Part shown: one piece after another, positions 52,824-60,744 of the stretch
Layout: each line of letters opens with the position of its first letter
How positions within the stretch are numbered: position 1 is the stretch's first letter
Assembly: GCA_015709595.1 (NCBI GenBank)
Contig: CP054178.1
Coordinates: 2,547,205 to 2,611,204, forward strand
DNA: 64,000 nt
Direction: 5' to 3'
Source: Phycisphaeraceae bacterium
Lineage (GTDB): Bacteria > Planctomycetota > Phycisphaerae > Phycisphaerales > SM1A02
Program-made: the position numbers and the translations under genes
Notes under the pieces: generated by a model
The model's database searches: none
What the model was told of the DNA's origin: nothing
What the model saw: the letters and a program-made list of their open reading frames with translations, nothing else

Positions 52824-54773
52824 ATGTCTTCCGACGTGTTCTGCTCATGCATGGTTCGACGTTTCCCGAAGACGTGCGTTCGTCGCGGCGCGGCGGCGCC
52901 GGCGGTGATCGCGCTGATCGCCCTGCTTGCCGTGGCGGGCGCCGTGTGGATGATCTGGTTCCGCGGCGATCGGACCTCGGAAGAGTCCGCGCGTGAACGC
53001 GCCAGTGAGATCTTCAGCGTCATCAAGGGCTCGTTCGACATCACAGTGCCCGCGTCGGGTGAACTGGCGGCCTTCAACCAGATCGAGATCCGCAACCCCA
53101 TTCAGGGTCGGGCTGTCATCACCTACATCGCGCCGGAGGGAGCCACCGTCAAGCGAGGCGAGGTGCTCATCCGGCTGGCGGATGAGGAGATTCGCAACTC
53201 GGTCAAGGACGCGGAGCTCAACGAACTGACGGCTCAGAACGCGGTCACCGCGGCCCAGAAGTCGCTGGAAATCCAGATCAGCCAGAACGACTCCCGGCTT
53301 CAGCAGGCGCAGCTCAAGGTGGAGCTCGCGGAGCTGGCTCTGGAGCAGTGGGAGCGGGGCGAGGTGGAGGCGGAACGCCAGCGGCTGACGCTGGCCCTGG
53401 AGAAGGCCGAGCGCGAACTCGTGCGTCTGACCGAGAAATACGAGGAGTCCGCCAAGCTGCTGGAGCGGGAGTTCATCAGCAAGGACGAGTTCAAGCGCGA
53501 CGAAATCGCCAAGATTGAAGCCGAGGCCCAGCTGCTCAAGGCCAAGCTGGATCGGGAGGTCTACGAGCAGTACCAGTACAAGCGCGACCGCAAGCAGAAG
53601 GAGTCGGACGTTCAGCAGGCCAAGGACGAGCTCGAGCGCGTGCGCACGCAGAACGAGGCGGAGCTCGTCAAGGCCACCGACGACCTGAAGACCAAGGAAG
53701 GGCAGCTCGAGATTCGCCGGTCACGTCTGGCGGACCTGCGCAAGCAACTGGAAGGGTGCGTGACCGTGGCGCCGGCGGATGGTCTGGTGGTCTACGCCAG
53801 TTCGCTGGAGACGGGCGGCGGGATGCGCGGCAACAACACCTCGCCTCCCCAGGTGGGTACGGAGCTTCGCCCCAATGAACTGGTCATCATCCTGCCCGAT
53901 GTGTCGCAGATGATCGCGGCGGTGATGGTGCACGAATCCCTGGCGGGACGGATCAAGCCGGGACAGCAGGCGACGGTGGTTCCGGACTCGGCCCAGTCCA
54001 CCACGCTCAGCGGACGGGTCTACAACGTGGGCGTCCTGGCCCAGTCCGGCGGGTGGCGTGATCCCAACCGCCGCGATTACACCGTGCGCATCGCGCTGGA
54101 GAATGCCGGATCGCTGGGGCTCAAACCCTCGATGCGGTGCAAGGCGGAGATTTTCCTGGATCGGGTGACAGACGCGCAGTTCGTCCCCATTCAGGCGGTG
54201 TTCCGCGAGACGGGCCGCACGTCGGTGTACGTGGCGCAGGGGTCGGGCTTCGTCCAGAAGGAAGTCAAGATCGGACGGACCAGCGAGATTTACGCGGAAG
54301 TGGTCGAGGGGCTCTCGCTCGGCGATCGCGTGCTGCTTCGTGAACCGCGCGCCACGGAGATCATCGCCAAACTGCCGCCGGTTCCGCCGATGGCGGCGAT
54401 GAACAACGGCGACGCGGCCAATGGTCCAATGTCGGGCGGGGTGACGCCTCCCACCACGCCCCTGGCGGGCGGCGGCTCGGCGCCAGGCGCCAACGGCGGC
54501 GAAAGCCCGGGTGCGCGTCCTGGTGGAACCATCAACCTGATGGCCCAGTTCGACACCGACGGCGATGGGAAACTCCAGAAGTCCGAACTGCCCGCCCAGA
54601 TGCAGGGGATGTTCGAGCGGCTCGACGCCAATAGTGACGGGGCGATTGACGAGTCCGAGATCGCCGCCATGCGCAATCGAGCCGGAAGCGGGGGCGGACG
54701 CCCGGGTGCTTCCGAACCGCGGGGGCCGGGCAACAACGCCACCCGGGGTGAGCAGCCCGGCAGTTCGCCCTGA
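52824..54773 (+). CDS. HlyD/MacA-type periplasmic adaptor with C-terminal EF-hand pair
   Basis: A 649-residue membrane fusion protein. A membrane anchor (APAVIALIALLAVAGAVWMIWF, about 26-47) is followed by a biotinyl-lipoyl half (ITVPASGELAAFNQIEIRNPIQG), a long coiled-coil hairpin (about 125-300), the second lipoyl half (GCVTVAPADGLVVYA) and a beta-barrel region. After a Gly/Pro-rich linker the C-terminus has two EF-hand loops, DTDGDGKLQKSE (Asp577) and DANSDGAIDESE (Asp601), both with canonical calcium ligands. EF-hands on an efflux adaptor are uncommon outside planctomycetes. It pairs with the upstream TolC-like lipoprotein. ATG 52824 gives a basic, Cys-containing start. Confidence 0.85.
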   Translation: MSSDVFCSCMVRRFPKTCVRRGAAAPAVIALIALLAVAGAVWMIWFRGDRTSEESARERASEIFSVIKGSFDITVPASGELAAFNQIEIRNPIQGRAVITYIAPEGATVKRGEVLIRLADEEIRNSVKDAELNELTAQNAVTAAQKSLEIQISQNDSRLQQAQLKVELAELALEQWERGEVEAERQRLTLALEKAERELVRLTEKYEESAKLLEREFISKDEFKRDEIAKIEAEAQLLKAKLDREVYEQYQYKRDRKQKESDVQQAKDELERVRTQNEAELVKATDDLKTKEGQLEIRRSRLADLRKQLEGCVTVAPADGLVVYASSLETGGGMRGNNTSPPQVGTELRPNELVIILPDVSQMIAAVMVHESLAGRIKPGQQATVVPDSAQSTTLSGRVYNVGVLAQSGGWRDPNRRDYTVRIALENAGSLGLKPSMRCKAEIFLDRVTDAQFVPIQAVFRETGRTSVYVAQGSGFVQKEVKIGRTSEIYAEVVEGLSLGDRVLLREPRATEIIAKLPPVPPMAAMNNGDAANGPMSGGVTPPTTPLAGGGSAPGANGGESPGARPGGTINLMAQFDTDGDGKLQKSELPAQMQGMFERLDANSDGAIDESEIAAMRNRAGSGGGRPGASEPRGPGNNATRGEQPGSSP

Positions 54774-54795
54774 TGAACGCATCAAGGCGTCGAGG

Positions 54796-54823
54796 GACCG
54801 GAGTTGTCATCCGACAGCCGGTC
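54796..54823. terminator. Possible bidirectional terminator hairpin
   Basis: gaccgg (54796-54801) and ccggtc (54818-54823) enclose a second inverted pair, tgtc and gaca. It lies in the 80-base gap between the convergent adaptor and PilZ genes. No T-run follows on either strand, so the assignment is weak. Confidence 0.35.
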
Positions 54824-54853
54824 GCCGAGAACCTTCGCCGTTTCCTTTCGTCG

Positions 54854-55732
54854 TCAGCCAGCACGCCGCAGCATCTGCATTCGCTGCACGCTGGCCACGT
54901 ACCGACCGATCTGCTCGACCACCACGCGCTGGTGAGCGGGGTTGAATGTAAAGTCGAAGGCCAGTCCCGCGTAGTAGTCCTGCGTCGCGGTCATGTGCGT
55001 GTGCACCGCCTTGGCGGTCGCGCAGATCGGCGCCGGCAGATCGGGGGGCAGCGCGATGCGCAGCCAGAAGAGTTTGTGGCGCAGGAGCCCCTGCGACTCG
55101 CTGTTGGCGACGGTCAGTCCTACGCCGCCGCCGCCCAGGTTGACCAGCTGCGCGCTGAATCGCGGCCCGACATCGGGAAGGGTCAGTTCGTCCGTGGTCG
55201 GCGACGTGCGTGAGTTCCCCGGCGTCGCGTTCTCGAAGAGCAGTTCGTTGGCGCGTTCCGCCACCACGACGGTGCGCGGGTCAAGCAGGGGCCACACGTC
55301 AACGTGAGGCAGGTTGAGCGATGCGGTGCTCACGCGGTAGTTGCTGCGGCGCTGACATCGCTCCACGACTTCGGGCATGGCCAGTCGCAGGGCGGCGATG
55401 GGCTTGGACCCGTAGCGCCCACCGCCCTCGGCCAGCCGCAGTCCCCCGAGGGAGCGCGTCCGGAACATCCAGCGATTCTGCCCGATGGTGAGAATCACCA
55501 CCAGTTCCACACCGGTCGCCAGGTCGATCTGCTTTCCCAGCGTGGTGGGATGTTCGATGACAATGGCCTGGTCCGTCAGATCGAGCAGACGGACACGCCA
55601 GAGCACGTTGGCGCCGTTGACGTTCTCGTCCCGATGATCGTTGGCGATGGCGACGTCCAGTGAGCCGCCCCGTTCCGCCACCTGGCGGAGGGAGCGATGC
55701 CAATCCGTGTTTCGCAGGCGCGTGGCCGGCAT
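54854..55732 (-). CDS. PilZ domain protein, YcgR-like
   Basis: A 292-residue cytoplasmic protein. The N-terminal half (about 25-118) resembles the YcgR/FlbR beta-barrel domain (VLWRVRLLDLTDQAIVIEHP, GVELVVILTIGQNRWMFRTR). The PilZ domain begins with the c-di-GMP motif RRSNYR (Arg128, Arg129, Arg133). The second motif, normally D/N-x-S-x-x-G, reads NLGGGG (from Asn198), so the serine is glycine. An insert of about 45 residues separates the two motifs. YcgR-type proteins brake the flagellar motor, which fits the flagellar genes elsewhere in this window. About 155 bases without a gene separate it from the methyltransferase upstream. Confidence 0.75.
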   Translation of the reverse strand: MPATRLRNTDWHRSLRQVAERGGSLDVAIANDHRDENVNGANVLWRVRLLDLTDQAIVIEHPTTLGKQIDLATGVELVVILTIGQNRWMFRTRSLGGLRLAEGGGRYGSKPIAALRLAMPEVVERCQRRSNYRVSTASLNLPHVDVWPLLDPRTVVVAERANELLFENATPGNSRTSPTTDELTLPDVGPRFSAQLVNLGGGGVGLTVANSESQGLLRHKLFWLRIALPPDLPAPICATAKAVHTHMTATQDYYAGLAFDFTFNPAHQRVVVEQIGRYVASVQRMQMLRRAG

Positions 55733-55888
55733 GGTGTATCCCGGGTTTCAGGGCGCGATGAGGTGAGTCGATCCATGCGGGGATCGGCCGGTTCCGCGGG
55801 CGTCTTCAGTGGGTCGGCGGGGTGTTCACCTGGTTCCGCGCGTTCGTGCGGACTGGGGAGAAGCGGCGGGCTGTCCCGGATGCCAGAG

Positions 55889-56644
55889 TCAGCGTGAAGG
55901 CCGCCGGCCGGTCCGATGTTCCCCGACGTTCACCTTTCCGGACCTGCTCCAGGCCCGCAGCGTGGAGCCCGTCCGGAGAGGAGCCGATCGCAGGTCCACC
56001 GACCGGGCATGATGATTCAGGTCGTCGGTGGTCCACAGTCGCAGTCGTTGATCGGAGCGGGTCGGCGCCCAGTGCCGCCGGTTCACCCGGCGACCCTGCC
56101 GAACCGCCACAATCGCCTCGCCCGGCTGCCAGACGAGTTGCATCCGCCCGTCGCGCGACACGCCCTCGCGCCACCGACCGGAAGCGACCTCGCGCCAGAG
56201 TTCGGTGGAGAAGTCATCGACGACGAAGAGCCCGCCAGGCGTCAGTCGCTTCGCCACCTGACCGAACAGGGTCGCCAGGTGGTCATGGGTGGTGACGGTC
56301 ATCAGCGTTCGACCGAGCATGATGGCGGCGTCGAAGCGCCTCCGCAAATCAGTCCACGCGGCGAGGAAGTTCCGGCGCTCGAGGCGGGTTCGGGCGCGCG
56401 GGTCGTCTGCGTTGACGCCGAGCCGACGAAGGGCGGTTCGAGCCGCGGCGATCGCGGCGGGATCATGATCCCACCCGGTGACATGATGCCCATGCAGCAC
56501 CAGCGGGAGCATGACGCGGCCGTCGCCGCACCCGAGATCCAGCACCGTGCGGGGAGGTGATCCCAGCATATCGAGCAATTCCGCAATCTGGCGTTGCGAC
56601 TGCTCGGAGTCAAGGGGTCTCCAGTCGGATGAGCGGCGGCTCAT
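55889..56644 (-). CDS. Class I SAM-dependent methyltransferase
   Basis: A 251-residue methyltransferase. Motif I is VLDLGCGDGRVMLPL (about 35-49), the acidic end of strand 2 is in TGWDHDPAAI, and the post-motif region reads FDAAIMLGRTLMTV, then LTPGGLFVVDDFS. These are Rossmann-fold signatures; the substrate (protein, lipid or small molecule) cannot be told. The C-terminal 50 residues are basic and low in complexity. Its ATG overlaps the stop of the transglutaminase gene (ATGA), so it is the last gene of a four-gene operon. Confidence 0.82.
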   Translation of the reverse strand: MSRRSSDWRPLDSEQSQRQIAELLDMLGSPPRTVLDLGCGDGRVMLPLVLHGHHVTGWDHDPAAIAAARTALRRLGVNADDPRARTRLERRNFLAAWTDLRRRFDAAIMLGRTLMTVTTHDHLATLFGQVAKRLTPGGLFVVDDFSTELWREVASGRWREGVSRDGRMQLVWQPGEAIVAVRQGRRVNRRHWAPTRSDQRLRLWTTDDLNHHARSVDLRSAPLRTGSTLRAWSRSGKVNVGEHRTGRRPSR

Positions 56645-58899
56645 GGCAGTCGCACCGAGAGCCGCTGGGCAAGCCGCGTCAGCGCTTCGCGGGCCAGGGT
56701 GGATTCGTCGGTCGTCAGGGTGCGTCCGCCATATCGGGCCGCGTAGAACACGCGCGTCAGCGAACGGACGGGGTCGGCGACTTCAGGCCGTCGCGCCTGA
56801 ATCGCGTCAGCGTACGCGAGCGGGGGCTGCCACGCGGGCTTGGCGAGCCCGGCGCGACGAAGCACGTCGAGCATGTCGAGGTAGAAGCCCAGTTGCCGGA
56901 GCAGACGCCGGTACTCGGAACGCTTCAGATGCTCCAGGTGCAGCGTGCGGCGGAGCCGCCTGGCTCGACGGACCAGTTTGACGGCCACCAGCCCGGCCAC
57001 GAACACCGCCGCCGAGACCGCCAGGATCCACAACCCGCCGGCGAAGCCGAACCGCGAAACAAAGCGGCGCAGCCACTCCACCGCCTGCTCCGTGAAGCGG
57101 TTGATGGCTTCCAGCGCGTCCAGGCGCATCGTGTCAGCCACGGCGGACTGAGCCGATGCGTCAAAGTTGACCACGTTGGCGAGCCAGCCCACTTCGAGAA
57201 ACTCGTACACGTTCCGCACCTGGTCGGCCATGGTGCTGGGCGGATTGAGCAACCGTTCGAGCGTCTGCGGCGGGGTGGGGTCAAACGCCGTCCAGGCGAA
57301 GGGCCCGGTGCGCACCTCGGCCCAGGCGTGCGCGTTCGACTCGCGCACGGTGTACCAGCCGTTGCCTTCGTAGTCGCTGCCCAGGTACCCGGTGACGATG
57401 CGGGCCTCCACACCCACGGTCTGACACATGGCCACCAGGGCGCTGGCGAAGTACTCGCAGTGCCCGCGCCGGAAGTCGAGCAGGAAACTGGGAATGGGGT
57501 CGCCCTCGATGTCCACGTCGCTCAGGTCAAGCGTGTAGGTGAACTGCCGCTGCAGATGCTCCTCGAACGCCCGGGCCACGCGTCGATTGTGCTCGCCTCG
57601 CTCGGGATACGAGACCGGCGCGTTGAGCGGCAGGCCGGCGGCGCGGATCAGGCGCTCCGCCTCCCGCCGCACGCGATCGTCATCGTACAAGGTGGAGCGC
57701 ATCGCCACGCTCGCTCGTCCGTTGAGTGCCCGCAGCACGGCGTCGCTGGGGCGCGGATCGGCTTTCACTCGGTAGCCGCGCGGGGGCGTCAATCCCTGCA
57801 GGTAGATCGAGCCGGTGCGCGGGTTGAACGTAAAGGCGCGGTCGGAGTCGGTGGAAAGCGCGATCGGCGCCACGATCGACAGGACCGCGAAGTCCAGCGG
57901 CGCCAGCGACTCGAACTCCAGCGTGTAGCAGGATTCAAGGGGAACGGCGCCCAGGCGTGAGAAGTCCGCCACGGGCGTGAAGCCGGCGGGACCGACCGTC
58001 TGCGGCTCGTTGCGCTCCGCCACGGGCTGCGGAGAGGCGAGCCAGGTGAACTGGGCGCTGTCGTACAGATCCAGCGCGTTGGCTTTCAGGTACAGCGGTC
58101 CCGGGTACTCCACCGGCTCGCCCGAGGGGCTGAGCACGCGCACGCGGAAGATGGGCGTGCGTGATTCGGTGATGCGCGATCCGGTCGTCAGCGATACCTG
58201 GCCCAGCACGCCGCCCCGCTCACGCGCGGGGTCGGGCAGGATGCGGCGCAGCCACCCGGCGCCCACGCCGCGCGGCACGGACAGGAACACCAGCGTGCTC
58301 ACCGCCAGTCCCAGAAGGCATGCTCCCAGCACCGTCAATGCGAACTGGCCGGTCACGTCGCGTCCGATGACCGGACGGACCGAAGGCACCAGCCGGTGAC
58401 CCGGAGGCGATTCGATGCGGCGGGCGAGGACGGCCCGCTCCTGCGCCGCGTGAATCTGGTACAGCAGCAGCACGTACACGCCCAGCACGGTGTAGAAGAA
58501 CACCGCCACCCCGAACAGAAGGTCGCGCGACGACAGCGCCCCGGCCACCACCAGCACCAGCGTCAGCCACAGCAACTGGGCGTAATCGCGGCAGGTCTTG
58601 CGCTCGTAGAGTTTGATCAGGCACAGGTACACCGCGAACCGTCCCAGCACGCCCGGCGCGTCGGTGGGGTGCAGGATGATGTCCGGCACCACCGCGATCG
58701 AGGCCAGGATGATCAGCAGGTTGGAGGCCCAGCGAGGCAGCGCCAGCCCGCGCGGACCTTCCGCCACGTACCACGATGCGGCGGCGATCGCGCCCGTCAC
58801 CAGCAGGAATCCCACCTGGTTCTTGGCGGCGCAGAAACTTACGATCGCCAGCAGCACCAGCGCGAAGGCGGCCACCGGAAAGGATCGCAGCAACCTCAT
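56641..58899 (-). CDS. TgpA-like transglutaminase membrane protein
   Basis: A 752-residue protein. Seven membrane segments fill the first 190 residues (VAAFALVLLAIVSFCAAK is the first). The large external region has a transglutaminase core with a complete triad: Cys in RGHCEYFASALVAMC, His in SNAHAWAEV and Asp in AFDPTPP. A last membrane helix (AGGLWILAVSAAVFVAGLVAV) precedes a cytoplasmic DUF4129-like tail. Such proteins occur with DUF58 and MoxR genes and act on unknown periplasmic targets. ATG 58899 overlaps the DUF58 stop; a longer in-frame start would extend through the DUF58 gene. Confidence 0.9.
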   Translation of the reverse strand: MRLLRSFPVAAFALVLLAIVSFCAAKNQVGFLLVTGAIAAASWYVAEGPRGLALPRWASNLLIILASIAVVPDIILHPTDAPGVLGRFAVYLCLIKLYERKTCRDYAQLLWLTLVLVVAGALSSRDLLFGVAVFFYTVLGVYVLLLYQIHAAQERAVLARRIESPPGHRLVPSVRPVIGRDVTGQFALTVLGACLLGLAVSTLVFLSVPRGVGAGWLRRILPDPARERGGVLGQVSLTTGSRITESRTPIFRVRVLSPSGEPVEYPGPLYLKANALDLYDSAQFTWLASPQPVAERNEPQTVGPAGFTPVADFSRLGAVPLESCYTLEFESLAPLDFAVLSIVAPIALSTDSDRAFTFNPRTGSIYLQGLTPPRGYRVKADPRPSDAVLRALNGRASVAMRSTLYDDDRVRREAERLIRAAGLPLNAPVSYPERGEHNRRVARAFEEHLQRQFTYTLDLSDVDIEGDPIPSFLLDFRRGHCEYFASALVAMCQTVGVEARIVTGYLGSDYEGNGWYTVRESNAHAWAEVRTGPFAWTAFDPTPPQTLERLLNPPSTMADQVRNVYEFLEVGWLANVVNFDASAQSAVADTMRLDALEAINRFTEQAVEWLRRFVSRFGFAGGLWILAVSAAVFVAGLVAVKLVRRARRLRRTLHLEHLKRSEYRRLLRQLGFYLDMLDVLRRAGLAKPAWQPPLAYADAIQARRPEVADPVRSLTRVFYAARYGGRTLTTDESTLAREALTRLAQRLSVRLP

Positions 58900-60095
58900 G
58901 CGGCGACCTCCTCGTGCAGGGGATGGGCCGCCGTCGAAAGGGGCGTCGGGCCTTCGGCCAGCACCGAGCGCGTCAGCACCAGGTGCTCGATCTGCCCGGC
59001 GGAGAAGTGCCAGCCGTCGCGCCGCATGATGCCCGTATCGATGCGTGCGGGATGGATGATGACCATGCCGGCCCGCTCCGCGTCCGCCGTGGCGCGAGCC
59101 GCCACCGGCGTCCGCGCGCGGCTCAGGTCCAGTCCGGCGAGCGCGCCGAGAATCTTCTCCACGTGCCAGTGGCTGCGGCGCAGGGGCGTGGCGGGGACGT
59201 CCATGCCCAGCACGGTCAACCCCACCTCGAAGCCCGCCCGGTAGCCCGCGTGGACGAAGGTGGCGGCCAGGGAGATGGCCCGCTCCTCCAGTTCCGACGG
59301 ATCGAGGGTTCCGCGAGGGTCGTGTTGCAGCGCCTCCGTGGGCACGGTCAGATTGAGCACGATGCGCAGCCGGGGCGGGCTGGGGAGCGTGCGTTCCTTG
59401 ACGATGAGCGCCTCGCCCCCCGCGGAGCGCTTCCACGCGATCTGGCGTCGACCATCGCCCGGCTTGTACTCGCGCAGCCCGAAGTAGTCGTCGCCTCCGC
59501 CCGGTCGGTTCGAGAGTTTCATCCCCAGCGGACCGGAGGGGATGATGGACTCCAGCACGCCGCGCTTGAGCGCATAGCGGCGCGGGTAGATGAGCGTGTG
59601 CGCCGGCTGCGACATGGTGCGCGTCCGGCGCAGGATGCCGAAGGGGAAAGTCGTCCACGCCCGGAGGCGTTCAAACGACGCCTCACCGCGGGCCGCCGGC
59701 CAGAGCACCGCCTCGCCATGGACGGTCTCTCCTGGGCCGATGTGCATGATCCAGGCGCGGGCGCGGTTGGAAAAGTGACGGTCCCGCGATGTGCCGCGGG
59801 GGGGCAGATCCTCCACCGTCACGTTGAAGGCGGGCAGGAAGCGGCTGCGGTTGGTGACGGCGTACTGGATGACCAGCGGTTCGCCGACCAGTCCGTGCTT
59901 GGGATCAAGGCGTTTGACCTCAATGGCCCGCATGCACAGCGTGGCGTACCCCGCGGAGAGGATGATCGCCGCCCCCAGCACCCCCGCCGCCCAGAAGAGC
60001 AGGTTGTTCTGTCCGTGCATGGCGGCCAGCAGCAGCCCGGCGAGCAGCCCGACCGACGCCAGCAACGGAAGGTGGGGACGGAGCGCGGCGCTCAT
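58896..60095 (-). CDS. DUF58 domain protein
   Basis: A 399-residue protein. Two adjoining membrane segments at the N-terminus (LPLLASVGLLAGLLLAAM, LLFWAAGVLGAAIILSAGYA) precede an immunoglobulin-like region and the DUF58 domain with the family hallmark FGLREYKPGDGRRQIAWKRSA (about 205-225). DUF58 proteins have a von Willebrand A-like fold and work with MoxR AAA ATPases and TgpA-like partners. No MoxR gene adjoins here. It overlaps both neighbours by four bases. Confidence 0.9.
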   Translation of the reverse strand: MSAALRPHLPLLASVGLLAGLLLAAMHGQNNLLFWAAGVLGAAIILSAGYATLCMRAIEVKRLDPKHGLVGEPLVIQYAVTNRSRFLPAFNVTVEDLPPRGTSRDRHFSNRARAWIMHIGPGETVHGEAVLWPAARGEASFERLRAWTTFPFGILRRTRTMSQPAHTLIYPRRYALKRGVLESIIPSGPLGMKLSNRPGGGDDYFGLREYKPGDGRRQIAWKRSAGGEALIVKERTLPSPPRLRIVLNLTVPTEALQHDPRGTLDPSELEERAISLAATFVHAGYRAGFEVGLTVLGMDVPATPLRRSHWHVEKILGALAGLDLSRARTPVAARATADAERAGMVIIHPARIDTGIMRRDGWHFSAGQIEHLVLTRSVLAEGPTPLSTAAHPLHEEVAA

Positions 60096-60544
60096 CGGAA
60101 GCGCTCGTAGTCGCGCAGGGGGGAATCATCACGCGGGTCCGGCGTATCCACGCCGCGCTGCAGCACGATCAGCAGCAACCGACCGGAAGGATTGCGAGGC
60201 AATGCCATGATCTCTGCGGCACGGTGATACCCAGGCGCCGAGCCGCGAATCTCCCACGTCTCCTCCATCCACCCGGCCCCGAAGGCGTCAAGCGGCAGGT
60301 CGAAACTGCCGTCGGGCAGCGTGCGCACCCTGGCGGCGAGCGACCGGTTGAGGTGGTCGTGATCGCGGAAAACCTCCACGGTGGCGCCGCCGACGCGCTT
60401 TCCCCAGTTGAAGACGGGGTTGGCCGGATCGACGAACTGCACCAGGCCGTACTCACCTTCCATCACCACGCCGCGAATCCGGTACGATCCGCAAGCGGTC
60501 AGCAGAAGACACAGGATGACAGCACATGCAAGACGAACGGGCAT
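60092..60544 (-). CDS. Small lipoprotein, first gene of the DUF58/TgpA operon
   Basis: A 150-residue protein from ATG 60544. A lipoprotein signal is clear (LACAVILCLLLTACGS, cut before Cys). The mature part (about 20-135) reads like a carboxypeptidase-regulatory-like beta sandwich: YRIRGVVMEGEYGLVQFVDP, GGATVEVFRDHDHL, RTLPDGSFDLPLDAFGAGWME, WEIRGSAPGYHRAAEIM. That fold is inferred from the spaced G-x-V and T-x-x-D-G-x-F pattern. The stop overlaps the DUF58 start. Function unknown. Confidence 0.7.
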   Translation of the reverse strand: MPVRLACAVILCLLLTACGSYRIRGVVMEGEYGLVQFVDPANPVFNWGKRVGGATVEVFRDHDHLNRSLAARVRTLPDGSFDLPLDAFGAGWMEETWEIRGSAPGYHRAAEIMALPRNPSGRLLLIVLQRGVDTPDPRDDSPLRDYERFR

Positions 60545-60731
60545 GAGGGGATCCAATCCTGACCGGGCCGACCGGGCGTAGACGGCCACGCGAACGGGCG
60601 CGGGAACATGATACCGACTGCGGACGTAGTGGGCCGCGTGGGTGTCGCACGGCGTTTTCACGATTCGACGCACGGGACCGGCGTGTTCCGCCGATCTCGG
60701 AGAAGAACGCACCCGGCCCGGCTCCGCGGTG

Positions 60732-60737
60732 AATAAT
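60732..60737 (+). promoter_or_regulatory. -10-like hexamer (AATAAT), leaderless-type promoter
   Basis: AATAAT, five of six matches to TATAAT, ends seven bases before the ATG of the site-2 protease gene at 60745. There is no Shine-Dalgarno. It lies in the 200-base divergent gap to the lipoprotein gene, in which I see nothing else clear. Confidence 0.5.
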
Positions 60738-60744
60738 CATCCGC

